Shown: positions 50,874 through 59,846, counted from the stretch's first letter. The stretch is 64,000 bases of DNA from Ktedonobacter racemifer DSM 44963 (GCF_000178855.1 NZ_ADVG01000003.1:930001-994000), one strand, 5' to 3'. Notes: generated by a model not told the origin, from the sequence alone. Program-made: numbers and translations.

Positions 50874-51238
50874 GGCCTATGGTCGCCATTGCTCTCGCCT
50901 CCCACCTCCTCGGTCTTGATCTTTGTCACACTACTACTGCCTGCTAGGTCACGGATAATGATAATCTCATCCTAAATTTGTACATCGAGGCCTCACGGCT
51001 TCAAGGCAAGGCAGAGCGTTTCGATGGCCAGACGCAGGCGTTTATTTTCCGCTCGTGCCTCCTCGATCTTTGTCTCCAGCGTTTCAATTTACGCCTTCAA
51101 GGCCTCAATGACACGCTTTTGAATTTAGGCTGCCATCGAAGCATTCCCGCTCCTCCAGGCGAATGTACCCCTGTTGACCACGGCTACGCTGATGATGGCT
51201 GTAATACCACTGATGATTTCTGCTATCTGATCGATCAT
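50870..51238 (-). pseudogene. small phage-like coiled-coil gene with four in-frame stops
   Basis: From ATG at 51238 (GGAGGATCT upstream) one frame runs for about 122 codons: MIDQIAEIISGITAIISVAV, a polar linker, a coiled coil IETLETKIEEARAENKRLRL, then DEIIIIRDLAGSSSV. It is interrupted by TAA (51125-51127), TAA (51089-51091), TGA (50993-50995) and TAG (50972-50974), yet the frame never shifts. Each stop is one C-to-T change from Gln or Arg codons. A membrane-anchored or holin/spanin-like phage component is possible from position and shape, but unproven. It begins just after the adaptor gene's stop. Confidence 0.65.
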
Positions 51239-51242
51239 ATGG

Positions 51243-52412
51243 TTAGATCCTCCACCAGTAGCGCTGGACCTGGCCCCATTGGGCGATGGCGGAAGAGGCG
51301 TAGTCACGCTGGCGCTTGATCTCCTCCAGGCGCCGCTGGAATTGTGTCATCTTGTTTTGGGAGGCCCGCAGCCAGGCGCCGGGAATAGCTGTGTCATCCA
51401 GGTGGTCGCGGACGCTGCCATCCTGGAACGCGAAGTTGTCGTTGGTCGGTATCTGGTAGGCCTCTAGAGCGTAGGCACAGGCGCCCAGCACGATAATGTC
51501 GCGGTGAATCTCGGGAATGGTGCTCCCCTGGCTATCTAACTGGTGGCGAGTGGCATAGAAGACGCGCATGATCAGGGTGTTATCCTTTGGTAGCTCGCTA
51601 TTGTCGAGCTTGAGGGTAAAGGTAGACATGCTGGCTCCTGTAGTGCCCTGGTGGCTGCCGACCGCGCCCATGTTTCCCAGGTTGCCGCCCGCCGCCAGGG
51701 CCGTTGAGCTATCGTAGAGATTGCTATACTCGGCGAAGGCACGCTCTATGGGCGGCCAGAGCATGATGCCCGAGGTATTGACTAGGGGTGGTTGGGGCAT
51801 GTTCGCCAGGCTGGCATCGCTGGCGGTATCGAGGTAACTTGTGGTGGTGTTATCGGCGAGCGTGGCGAGCAGGTAGAGTGTAGAGCCGCCCACGAGCGTG
51901 CGGTAGATGTTGCGCCCGATGACGGTATTGGTGCCCACGGCGGGGAGGGCCTGGGCGAGAGGTCCCAGGGGAATACTCGCCAGGTTGACAGCCTGGTTGC
52001 TGCTCGTAGTCGTAACCTGAACCAGGGGACCAGGCGTCGTCTCGCCGCCCTGAGTGAGCAGGCTAACTGCGTATTTATAGACGTCCAGGCCCAGGTTGGT
52101 ACCAGAAGTGAGGGAGAGGCTTGGTCCAGCCGTAGGAGATGCGAAGACACTGCCATAGACTTGCAAGGGATAGAGGATACGCTCCAGCCAGAGCACGGGA
52201 TAGGCAGAATTCCAGGAGGCTGGATAGGGATAGGTGCGCTGAAAGGGCTGCGCCTGCATATCGACCATGGCGATATTGGGATAATACTGGGTGTAGCGCT
52301 CCACAGCCTTATCAATGGCGCGGTCCAGGTCCGCATTACTCCAGCGCTGACTCGCGCCCGCCAGATCAAAGAGGTCCAGGCGACAGGCATTCTCAACATC
52401 GCTTAATAGCAT
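51243..52412 (-). CDS. phage head-tail adaptor-like protein
   Basis: A 389-residue protein. The N-terminal part (LDLFDLAGASQRWSNADLDR, then AVERYTQYYPNIAMVD) resembles phage adaptor or neck proteins, in which helices pack against the portal. The central Gly/Ser/Thr-rich region looks like a beta domain insertion (about 90-210). The C-terminal helical part contains RDIIVLGACAYALEAYQIPT. No portal or capsid gene is adjacent, so the module is incomplete. The start follows AAGGAGACTGCCCT. Domain assignment is by resemblance only. Confidence 0.55.
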   Translation of the reverse strand: MLLSDVENACRLDLFDLAGASQRWSNADLDRAIDKAVERYTQYYPNIAMVDMQAQPFQRTYPYPASWNSAYPVLWLERILYPLQVYGSVFASPTAGPSLSLTSGTNLGLDVYKYAVSLLTQGGETTPGPLVQVTTTSSNQAVNLASIPLGPLAQALPAVGTNTVIGRNIYRTLVGGSTLYLLATLADNTTTSYLDTASDASLANMPQPPLVNTSGIMLWPPIERAFAEYSNLYDSSTALAAGGNLGNMGAVGSHQGTTGASMSTFTLKLDNSELPKDNTLIMRVFYATRHQLDSQGSTIPEIHRDIIVLGACAYALEAYQIPTNDNFAFQDGSVRDHLDDTAIPGAWLRASQNKMTQFQRRLEEIKRQRDYASSAIAQWGQVQRYWWRI

Positions 52413-52488
52413 AGGGCAGTCTCCTTATAGCGCTATTCATCATTTTACGTACGCTAAGCAACACTAACGCGAACTGGCTTCCCAGGCT

Positions 52489-52656
52489 GGTAGGGACCTG
52501 GCTTACCGCGTCCAAATGCCATTCATGGCAGTGCGGCGCAAGCCGGTTTTTGCTGGTGAACGGAGAATCCATCACGCGAAATGACGCCGAGGAACGTTTT
52601 GGGCTGCGCCTACAGGCGATTAATCGCCTTTGAACGCGGTAAACCGGGTCCCTACC
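52489..52656. mobile_element. Family C MITE, copy 4 (inverted)
   Basis: GGTAGGGACCTGGCTTACCG to CCGGGTCCCTACC, with the internal blocks in opposite order to the other copies (GCCATTCATGGCAGTGCGGC first, GGCGATTAATCGCC last). It separates two phage-like genes, implying insertion within the module. Confidence 0.88.
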
Positions 52657-52681
52657 GAAAACATGCGGGCACTGTGAGCAT

Positions 52682-54736
52682 TTATGCGCCCTCCAGGCTG
52701 ATGGTGTGCTCAAACTTTGCGGCCTGGGCGCTGTACTCGGCCTGCATGGCGTTGATGCGGAACTTGCCGCTCTGGCCGGTGCCTTTGGGTGCGGCGTAGT
52801 CTGTCAGTGTCAGAGGATCGTGCAACTGGAGAGCGGGATTTAGTGGGACATTGATGTGGTGAGCCACGGTGGCGCGCTGCTCCTGGTAGAGTATCGACGA
52901 CGCGCGAAGGGCACACTGCGCTGGCGTGGTCAGCTTCAAATCGACGACATGCTTGATGCGCTCGCGCCCGATCAGCTTCTCGGCGGTCATATCGTAGGCT
53001 TCTCCGGTGCTTACCTTGGCCGTCGTGGTGTTTGTGGTCGCGGCCCCTGTCACGATAACGTGATTGGCTGGCTCATCGTCTGTGCCCAGGCTCAACACCC
53101 CTACCTCTGGCTGGTATGTCCACACTGAGGCATCGCCCACGCTGAACTCGCGGAGCTGTACCTTCTCATCCTGGTCTATGAAGTAGCGCAGGTTATAGGT
53201 CTGACAGACCTCGTTCAGCGTGGCGCGTAGCGTCCTGTTGGCCTGTAAGATGAAGATGGGCACCGCCTGCGTGAATGTCGAGCTACCTGGCACGACAACG
53301 GTAAAGAGTCCCGCCCTGGCGCAGATCTCCGTAATGAGATAGGCCACCGTCTGGCCAGCATACTGGATCTGAAAATGATTGATGGCGTCCAGTAGGTATG
53401 AGGCATCCACCCCGACAATCTTGATGCGGTGCGTGCTCGGCCCACGCTCAAACGTGACTTTCTTCATCCTGAACGTCGCGCTCTTCACCGACTCGGGCGT
53501 GGTGTGTGCCGCTCCGGTCTTATATCCTTCATTCAGGACCAGGCTGGAGCCGATATTGATGGGGGCAAAGCTCGTCAAGCTGCCTACCTTGGAATTGAAC
53601 GCGCCGCCTGTATTGTCCAGCTCTAGCTCGATGGTGGCGGCTTTGCTCTCATGCTCTGTGCGTTTGTAGGAGAGGATCGCCGTCGACATGTCGAGGTAGC
53701 GCGCCGGGTCGGCCTGGCTGTAGTCGCTGCGCGTATAGGTTCGATTCTGGGCTACCATATACACGGTGGTATCCGTGGGTCTATAGAGTGGAACGATGCC
53801 CAGATTGGCGGCATTGTTGGCGTCCTGGAAGATGTAGCCATTGCTCCAGTGGATGAAGTCTGTACTCTGGCGCACGCGCGGGTAGAAGAAGCTCGCGCCC
53901 GTGATCGTGCCTGGATTGTAGTCTACATACGTCACGGTATACGTCCCATTTGGCTCCTTGAGCAAGAAGGGCGATTGATGTATGAGGCCGTTGGCCGTCG
54001 CAGCTACGAGGTAGTTCTGGTTGCTCCAGGCTGAGCCTGTGCTATTAACATTGAAGCTGTAGATCTCTGTGGCCGTCGAATAGACCAGGCGGTATAGCGA
54101 GGTCGAAGAGTCCCAGGCGACGGCTACCCCTGCCAGGCCTGAGACGATGCCACCCGGCCAAACCGCGAGAGCCGACCATGAGCCGCTAAAGGTCGTCATG
54201 CCCATAGACTTGCCGCCAACTACATCGTACTGGATGAAGAGATCATTATTGCCCGCGCTTGCCATGCCACGCATAAGCGCTCCAACAGCAGGCGTAAAGA
54301 CCACGCTGGGGCTGGCGCTCCACGTCACGCCGTTATCCGTTGAACTCCAGGTCCACAGTTCATTACTGCCCGCGCCATGCTGGGCAAAGGCGCGCAGCGT
54401 CCCGCCATTGTTGGAGACACAGCAGGCGCCATTGAGCGCGATAGTCGCGCTAGCGCCTCCAAACGTCGTCCATGTCGTCCACTGGCTCGCAGTCGTGGGG
54501 CTGGTGATGCGCTGATACTGAAAACTGGTTGGAGAGCTGCCCGCCACCACCCACACGCGAATAATCGAGCCATCGCTGGCGATGCAGGCGCTGAAGAAGC
54601 TTTGCGCCTGCGCCGTGTTGGCGGCTGCGAGCTGGTTGTAGCGTGAGATGTGATCCTCACACGTAGCTGAGATAACAGGGACACGCGTGGTATCGCCTAT
54701 TGCCGTATTAAGCGTGGTGGTGAGCGTACGTGCCAT
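52682..54736 (-). CDS. phage tail hub/fibre-like protein with beta-propeller insert
   Basis: A 684-residue protein. It opens with a tail-type N-terminus (MARTLTTTLNTAIGDTTRVP). Residues about 40-350 look like a sialidase/BNR-type beta-propeller (WSSTDNGVTWSASPSVVFTP, RQSTDFIHWSNGYIFQDANN), often used to grip host surface glycans. After about 360 it returns to a baseplate-hub-like sequence (LSYKRTEHESKAATIELELD, RIKIVGVDASYLLDAINHFQ). The start follows GGAGGTTGGAAGAGG. The lack of capsid, portal and lysis genes suggests a decayed prophage or a tail-like device. Confidence 0.6.
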   Translation of the reverse strand: MARTLTTTLNTAIGDTTRVPVISATCEDHISRYNQLAAANTAQAQSFFSACIASDGSIIRVWVVAGSSPTSFQYQRITSPTTASQWTTWTTFGGASATIALNGACCVSNNGGTLRAFAQHGAGSNELWTWSSTDNGVTWSASPSVVFTPAVGALMRGMASAGNNDLFIQYDVVGGKSMGMTTFSGSWSALAVWPGGIVSGLAGVAVAWDSSTSLYRLVYSTATEIYSFNVNSTGSAWSNQNYLVAATANGLIHQSPFLLKEPNGTYTVTYVDYNPGTITGASFFYPRVRQSTDFIHWSNGYIFQDANNAANLGIVPLYRPTDTTVYMVAQNRTYTRSDYSQADPARYLDMSTAILSYKRTEHESKAATIELELDNTGGAFNSKVGSLTSFAPINIGSSLVLNEGYKTGAAHTTPESVKSATFRMKKVTFERGPSTHRIKIVGVDASYLLDAINHFQIQYAGQTVAYLITEICARAGLFTVVVPGSSTFTQAVPIFILQANRTLRATLNEVCQTYNLRYFIDQDEKVQLREFSVGDASVWTYQPEVGVLSLGTDDEPANHVIVTGAATTNTTTAKVSTGEAYDMTAEKLIGRERIKHVVDLKLTTPAQCALRASSILYQEQRATVAHHINVPLNPALQLHDPLTLTDYAAPKGTGQSGKFRINAMQAEYSAQAAKFEHTISLEGA

Positions 54737-54826
54737 CCTCTTCCAACCTCCTCCTCAACCTCATACAGCTCCTACCCATGTTCCATGCTATTCTTTTTGT
54801 ACATATCAAAAACGGAAATCCGCATA

Positions 54827-55666
54827 CTATGTCTCCTGGCGGTACTGGCAATAGTACACAGGGTAATCTACAACCTTCTCGAAACCTAGTTTTTTGGCGG
54901 TGGCGACCGAGGCCGTGTTTCTGGTCCAACAATGCCAGCCAATCTCGGTCACGCCCTCTACAAAAGCTTGCTCAATGATGGCCTGGGCCAGGGCGGTCGC
55001 GATGCCCTGGAGCTGATAATCCTCCAGCGTCTCAATGCCCAGTTCGCAGCGCTCCTGGTCGCGATACTCGGCCAGGCACCAGCCAGCGAGCGTGTGTTCA
55101 TGCTGTGCGCAGAGGCCAAAGTTATACGTAAGAAAGTGTTCAAGTGAGGGGCTTTCTGAACAGATCTCTTCAAGGACATGCGCTCTATTTGTTGGCTCCA
55201 GTTCTTGCAGAAGCTTCTCATCGAGGCGGCGCAGCACAAAGCCCTCGGGAAGAGGAGAACTTACAGTAGTATGTGGCAACTTCAAGCGGTGGAACTCTCG
55301 CTGGCCCATAAAGGTCTCCTGCCCCTGGAGAACAGTATCGAGAAGAGCCTGCCAGTTCTCGTCTCCAGAAGGATAGTACAGCAAAGCCCCATAGCCATCT
55401 GCACCTGGGGATAATTTGTGATATTGTTGCGCTAAAATAGCCTGGATGGTCTGTTGCAGGTCTGGATGCTCTGCTCGGCCCGCGAGATAGATACGATGAG
55501 GATTAGTGGGCAGAAGCAGCACAGTTTGGGGTGCCTCAGGGTCATCAACATACACCTGCCCCGGTGTCTTCCCCGCCAGGACAGTCATAATGGCGAGGTG
55601 GTACGCCATATCGGCAAAGAGTGGCTTCACACGCGCAAAAGCAGGTGGATTAAGAATTGTAAACAT
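54827..55666 (-). CDS. GNAT family acetyltransferase
   Basis: About 279 residues with a poorly conserved N-terminal half and a C-terminal GNAT domain: LAGWCLAEYRDQERCELGIE, TLEDYQLQGIATALAQAIIE as the acetyl-CoA loop and WHCWTRNTASVATAKKLGFE. ATG at 55666 follows AGGAG by 6 nt; ATG at 55672 is also possible. Substrate unknown. It ends 90 bp downstream of the phage tail gene's start, on the same strand. Confidence 0.85.
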   Translation of the reverse strand: MFTILNPPAFARVKPLFADMAYHLAIMTVLAGKTPGQVYVDDPEAPQTVLLLPTNPHRIYLAGRAEHPDLQQTIQAILAQQYHKLSPGADGYGALLYYPSGDENWQALLDTVLQGQETFMGQREFHRLKLPHTTVSSPLPEGFVLRRLDEKLLQELEPTNRAHVLEEICSESPSLEHFLTYNFGLCAQHEHTLAGWCLAEYRDQERCELGIETLEDYQLQGIATALAQAIIEQAFVEGVTEIGWHCWTRNTASVATAKKLGFEKVVDYPVYYCQYRQET

Positions 55667-55694
55667 GCTCATCTCCTATGGTGTTTCGCCAAGA

Positions 55695-56600
55695 TCATTC
55701 AGGGTATATAAACATACGTCCCTCTTCGCGCAAAACGTCGATGAAATTCCGGGTCGCGTTTGAGAGGTGCTGCCTCTCGCGACTCAGACACACCAGGGCA
55801 CTCTCGCGCGCGAAGGCGGGCAGATCCTGCACAGGAAGCTCTACGAGGCGCCCGGCAGCCAGGTCATCCGTAACGAGGGGGCGCGCCAGGAGCGCTACGC
55901 CAATGCCACGCACAACCAGGTCATGGGCCGTATGAATAGGCAACGCGGTCAAAGCCTGCTCCGCGCCTATCAGATGTGTATGCCAGCTTCGCGTCTCCGT
56001 CTCCCAATCGACCTGCCAGTAAGGATTCCCCTCACGTACTACGTCTAGCGACGTGAGGCTCTCTCGTTGCGCCAGTGGATGGGCGGGATGGGCTACGACA
56101 ACTAAAGGCTCACGAAAGTGCAGAAGAGGCGTCAGGCTAATTGGACTAAAGAGTGGCCAGTTCAACAGGCCAAGCTTGACCAGGTCATCATATAACATCT
56201 CCAGAATTTGATCGCTGTGGTTCGTGTGAATATTGAGGTCGACCTGCGGATAGCTGGCTTTAAAGCGAGCAATGGCGGAGGAGACAAAACCTGTGGTCAT
56301 CGCTGGCAAGGTCGCCAGCGAGACCCTTCCCCTGGCACCTTGCTTTGTCTGACGCACAATCTCGGTTCCTGTCGCCAGGGCACTCAGGGCCTGCCTTGCA
56401 TAGGGGAGAAAACTTGTTCCCAGTTCCGTCAGTTCCAGGCGAGTACCACCACGCACAAAGAGTATGCCTCCCACGGCCTCCTCCAATGCCCGAATACGCA
56501 GGCTGATCGTTGGTTGCGAGATATCGAGCGCCCGCGCGGCCTTGCTAAAGCTTCCCTGGCGCGTCACCATGTCAAACGCCTGTAACTGATTAATCTCCAT
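55695..56600 (-). CDS. LysR family transcriptional regulator
   Basis: A 301-residue LysR protein. The N-terminal helix-turn-helix is LQAFDMVTRQGSFSKAARAL then DISQPTISLRIRALEEAVG. The substrate domain follows (RVSLATLPAMTTGFVSSAIA). The ATG follows AAGAGGGCA. It is upstream of, and divergent from, the MFS gene at 56956 across 355 bp containing a family B repeat, so it might control that exporter, though the repeat is a barrier. The 3' side is next to the GNAT gene. Confidence 0.93.
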   Translation of the reverse strand: MEINQLQAFDMVTRQGSFSKAARALDISQPTISLRIRALEEAVGGILFVRGGTRLELTELGTSFLPYARQALSALATGTEIVRQTKQGARGRVSLATLPAMTTGFVSSAIARFKASYPQVDLNIHTNHSDQILEMLYDDLVKLGLLNWPLFSPISLTPLLHFREPLVVVAHPAHPLAQRESLTSLDVVREGNPYWQVDWETETRSWHTHLIGAEQALTALPIHTAHDLVVRGIGVALLARPLVTDDLAAGRLVELPVQDLPAFARESALVCLSRERQHLSNATRNFIDVLREEGRMFIYPE

Positions 56601-56692
56601 TGCCCTCTTCCCATAAATAAATTTAATAATGATTATAGCATCTATTATCTTGTCTCATAGGCCGCCATTGATTATTCTTGTGCCTAGTGTAA

Positions 56693-56782
56693 CTTCTCGC
56701 GCCTTCGGCGCTCGCCAGGGTAATGGTGTGGAGGGTGCTGGCCGTCTGCGACGGCCAGCACCCTCCACACCATTACCCTGGC
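56693..56782. repeat. Family B palindrome, copy 4
   Basis: Head CTTCTCGCGCCTTCGGCGCT overlaps a perfect 32-bp palindrome (56714-56745 and 56751-56782) with a 5-nt loop. The head loop is TTC here rather than TGC; the arm is CCAGGGTAATGGTGTGGAGG. Just after it (56786-56880) lies a CAGGGGC-AGA-GCCCCTG hairpin of a kind seen in many genomes. Confidence 0.88.
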
Positions 56783-56955
56783 CAATGTGCAACGGGGTCC
56801 CGTCCCTCGATGGAATCCGGTGAGCGCAAACACGGGGTCCAGGGGCAGAGCCCCTGGCGGGGTTTGGGGTGTCCCCAAATTCTTTCCCCCTCGCCGCCGC
56901 AGGCGGCATAAACAACGTACAATATTGTGGTAACTAAAGAAAGAGAATAGAGTCC

Positions 56956-58194
56956 ATGGACTTCTTGAAGATTTTACGCACGCCGCACCTGGCTATTCTC
57001 TGGGGCGGGCAGATGCTTTCGGCGATTGGGGACCAATGTTTTAGCGTGGCGCTTATCTGGATTACGACCCGGCTCCTGGGCAGCACAGCCGGAGTCGTGA
57101 GCGCGCTGGGATCGCTGACGGTCCTCATGTTTAGCCTGCCCAGTGGGACCCTGGCGGACCGTTGGCCACGCCGCGAGACCATGGTCTATACCGACCTGCT
57201 CCGAGCGCTGCTGGCAGGTGCGCTTGCGCTCCTGGCGGTCAGCGGCACGCCCCAGATCTGGCAGCTCATCCTGCTGAGTATCGGTCTTGAGGCGCTGGGC
57301 ACGCTCTTTGATCCCGCGCTTATCGCCAGCCTGCCCCTCCTGACGCGTGATGGCAAACAACTTTATGCCGCCAATACCCTGATGGATGGCACGCAGAGGA
57401 TGGCGCGCGTCCTGGGTCCGGGTCTCACCGGCCTGCTACTTCTGCTCATCCCGCTGGCCCATTTCTTTACCCTGGACGCCATCAGCTTTACCCTCTCAGC
57501 CTTCAGTATCCTTCTGCTTGCCAGGCACTTCCCTGCCAGAAAAGCGAAAACGAGTGAGCAGAAGCCAGAAGCCAGAGGACATATCTTTAGCGATATGCGT
57601 AGCGGGCTAGTCCAGTTACGCGCCCATCGCCCGCTGGCCTGGGCACTTGGTAGCCTTGGCCTGAGCAATATTTCCTGGGCGGCCATCTTTCTCATAGGGG
57701 TGCCCCTGCTGGTCGCGCGCATGCCAGGAGCCAATGCTGGCACCTATGGCCTGGTCGTGGGGGCATACGGCGTCGGCAATGTGCTGAGCCTCTTCCTCAC
57801 AAATCACCTCTCGCGCACACGCGACCTGCGCTGGATGTACATTGGGCAGATCATTCTAGGGCTGGGCTTCCTGCTTATCGGCGTGGCAACGACCCCCATC
57901 CTGGCCATGCTAGGCGCCGCCATCGCGGCCTTCGGCAGCCCAATAGGTGACCTGATTCTGGTGAGCATCATCCAGACCGACTTTCCCTCCACAGACGTGG
58001 GAAAGATGTACAGCCTGCGCCGTCTCATCGCCGGAACCGGCCTGATGCTTGGTTCCGCGCTTGCCACGCCCCTCTTCGCCAGCCACCAGTATCTAGCCAG
58101 CGGGATCGCGCTCTGCTCCTGCTCCATCCTCCTCATCGCCATCATCAGCCTGGCCCACGAATGGCTCACACAAAACGGCTCCGCAAGCAGGTAG
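56956..58194 (+). CDS. MFS transporter
   Basis: A 412-residue, 12-helix permease of the same exporter group as the other two: HLAILWGGQMLSAIGDQCFS and the loop GTLADRWPRRETMVYTDLLR. The central loop holds KAKTSEQKPEARGHIFSDMR. The stop codon TAG lies inside the family C MITE terminus GGTAGGG (58190), so the last codons may be new. The start has only a weak AAAGAGAA site. Probably exports a drug-like compound. Confidence 0.9.
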   Translation: MDFLKILRTPHLAILWGGQMLSAIGDQCFSVALIWITTRLLGSTAGVVSALGSLTVLMFSLPSGTLADRWPRRETMVYTDLLRALLAGALALLAVSGTPQIWQLILLSIGLEALGTLFDPALIASLPLLTRDGKQLYAANTLMDGTQRMARVLGPGLTGLLLLLIPLAHFFTLDAISFTLSAFSILLLARHFPARKAKTSEQKPEARGHIFSDMRSGLVQLRAHRPLAWALGSLGLSNISWAAIFLIGVPLLVARMPGANAGTYGLVVGAYGVGNVLSLFLTNHLSRTRDLRWMYIGQIILGLGFLLIGVATTPILAMLGAAIAAFGSPIGDLILVSIIQTDFPSTDVGKMYSLRRLIAGTGLMLGSALATPLFASHQYLASGIALCSCSILLIAIISLAHEWLTQNGSASR

Positions 58195-58357
58195 GGACCA
58201 GCTTTAGCGCGTCCAAAGGCGATTAATCGCCCGTAGGCGCAGCCCAAAACGCTCCTTGGCGTCATTTCGCGGGTTACGTCACCTGCTTCAGGCGAAAAAC
58301 CAGCTTGCGCCGCACTGCCATGAATGGCACTTGGACGCGCTAAAGCGGGTCCCTACC
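58190..58357. mobile_element. Family C MITE, copy 5
   Basis: A 168-bp copy, GGTAGGGACCAGCTTTAGCG to GCGGGTCCCTACC, with the best-preserved terminal repeats and both inner blocks. It overlaps the MFS stop codon and lies between the convergent MFS and flavoprotein genes. Confidence 0.9.
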
Positions 58358-58371
58358 AGCCACCCGCCGCC

Positions 58372-59763
58372 CTATTGATCAAGCATAGAGAAGAGGTTGT
58401 TGAGCGACTCGGAGAGATTGGGGTGGGAGAAGACGCCATCACGCAGGGCCGTATAGGGTAGCTTGCCCATCATGGCGATTTGCAACATCGCCATGACCTC
58501 GCCGCCCTCAAGGCCCAGGACGGCAGCGCCCAGGATTTGCTTTGTCCGCGGGTCGACGATGGCCTTCATAAAGCCACGCGACTCGTCGGTCTCCAGCGCG
58601 CGGGCGACGTAGCTCATGGGCATCTTCGCTACGCGAATATCAAGTCCCTGCTTGCGGGCCTCCTCCTCGCTCAGGCCGACGCGCCCCAGTTGGGGATCGA
58701 TAAAGACGGTATAGGGCAGCAAGCGATCCTTGATACTGGCGTTACCATTCTCGATCAGGTTGGTGCGCAGGATGCGGAAGTCATCATAGGAAATGTGGGT
58801 AAAGGCCGGGCCGCCCTTGACATCGCCAATGGCGTAGATGCCCGAGACATTGGTCTCCAGTTTGTCATTGACCTGGATCAGACCATGCTCATTAGCCTCG
58901 ACGTCCGTGGCTGCGAGATTGAGCTTATCTGTGTTGGGAACGCGACCAGAGGCCAGCAGGAGGTGCGAGCCTACCAGGGTGCGCTCGCCCTCGGGCGTCT
59001 CGACTGTGAGATGGATCTTGCCGCTGGCATCCTTCGTGACGCGCTTGAGCTTCGTCTGCAAGAGGATCTCGATGCCGTCCTCGCGCAAGATCTTTGCCAC
59101 CTCCTCGGCGACATCCTTATCTTCCCGCGAGAGAAGCCGGGCGCCGCGCTGTATCACCGTGACCTGGCTGCCAAAGCGGCGGAACATCTGCCCAAACTCC
59201 AGGCCAATATAGCCACCACCAATGACCAGCAAATGCTCAGGCACGCTATCCAGCTCCATGATGCTGGTCGAATTGAGCGTGGGAATGGTCGCTATACCCT
59301 CCAGGGGTGGAGTCGCTGGCCGCAGGCCGGTATTGATGATAATGGTTTCGGCCTCGATCTCGCGCACACCGCCATCGTTGAGAGTGACGCGCAGGCGCTT
59401 AGGCCCGGTGAACTCACCCTCGCCCATGAGCAGGTCCACGCCGGAGGAGACCAGGCGCCTCTCGCTGCCCGAGCGAAAGCTATCTACGATATCGCGCTTG
59501 CGCTTGCGCACGACCTCTATATCGACGCTTACAGGACCCGTCGAGACGCCATAGTCGGCGCCTCGACGCGCCAGGTAGGCCACACGGGCACTGGCAACCA
59601 TGGTTTTCGTCGGCGTACAGCCTTCATTGACGCATGTGCCGCCCACATGCTCGCGCTCGACCATGGCAACCTTCTTCCCGCTCTGCTCCAGGGCCGAGGC
59701 CAGCGGACCGCCTCCCTGGCCCGCGCCAATCACAATCGCGTCATAGGTTTGTATCTCAGCCAT
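58372..59763 (-). CDS. pyridine nucleotide-disulfide oxidoreductase (mercuric reductase-like)
   Basis: A 463-residue flavoprotein of the lipoamide dehydrogenase/mercuric reductase family. The FAD motif is AIVIGAGQGGGPLASALEQS, the redox-active disulfide is GGTCVNEGCTPTK, the NAD(P) motif is LLVIGGGYIGLEFGQMF, and the second FAD motif GIYAIGDVKGG. The active-site His-Pro...Glu is in GVFSHPNLSESLNNLF. There is no C-terminal vicinal cysteine pair, so true mercuric reductase activity is unlikely. ATG at 59763 has GAGGAG 8 nt upstream; a GTG at 59772 is the alternative. Confidence 0.9.
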   Translation of the reverse strand: MAEIQTYDAIVIGAGQGGGPLASALEQSGKKVAMVEREHVGGTCVNEGCTPTKTMVASARVAYLARRGADYGVSTGPVSVDIEVVRKRKRDIVDSFRSGSERRLVSSGVDLLMGEGEFTGPKRLRVTLNDGGVREIEAETIIINTGLRPATPPLEGIATIPTLNSTSIMELDSVPEHLLVIGGGYIGLEFGQMFRRFGSQVTVIQRGARLLSREDKDVAEEVAKILREDGIEILLQTKLKRVTKDASGKIHLTVETPEGERTLVGSHLLLASGRVPNTDKLNLAATDVEANEHGLIQVNDKLETNVSGIYAIGDVKGGPAFTHISYDDFRILRTNLIENGNASIKDRLLPYTVFIDPQLGRVGLSEEEARKQGLDIRVAKMPMSYVARALETDESRGFMKAIVDPRTKQILGAAVLGLEGGEVMAMLQIAMMGKLPYTALRDGVFSHPNLSESLNNLFSMLDQ

Positions 59764-59846
59764 CGCTTTCACTCCTCATTTTTACTAAGAAATAGATGCT
59801 TCTATCTCTATCTTAGATAGGCCTTCTATACTGGTACACGAATTAG

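Noticed and set aside
50870..51238. Stop-codon reassignment as an explanation for the interrupted phage gene
   Set aside because: All three stop codons occur in the frame, which no known code change would read through; pseudogenisation is simpler.
58372..59763. True mercuric reductase
   Set aside because: There is no C-terminal cysteine pair, no N-terminal heavy-metal domain and no mer genes nearby.
58480..59820. 446-codon plus-strand frame opposite the flavoprotein
   Set aside because: The opposite strand encodes a complete disulfide reductase with all motifs; the long antisense frame follows from codon bias.
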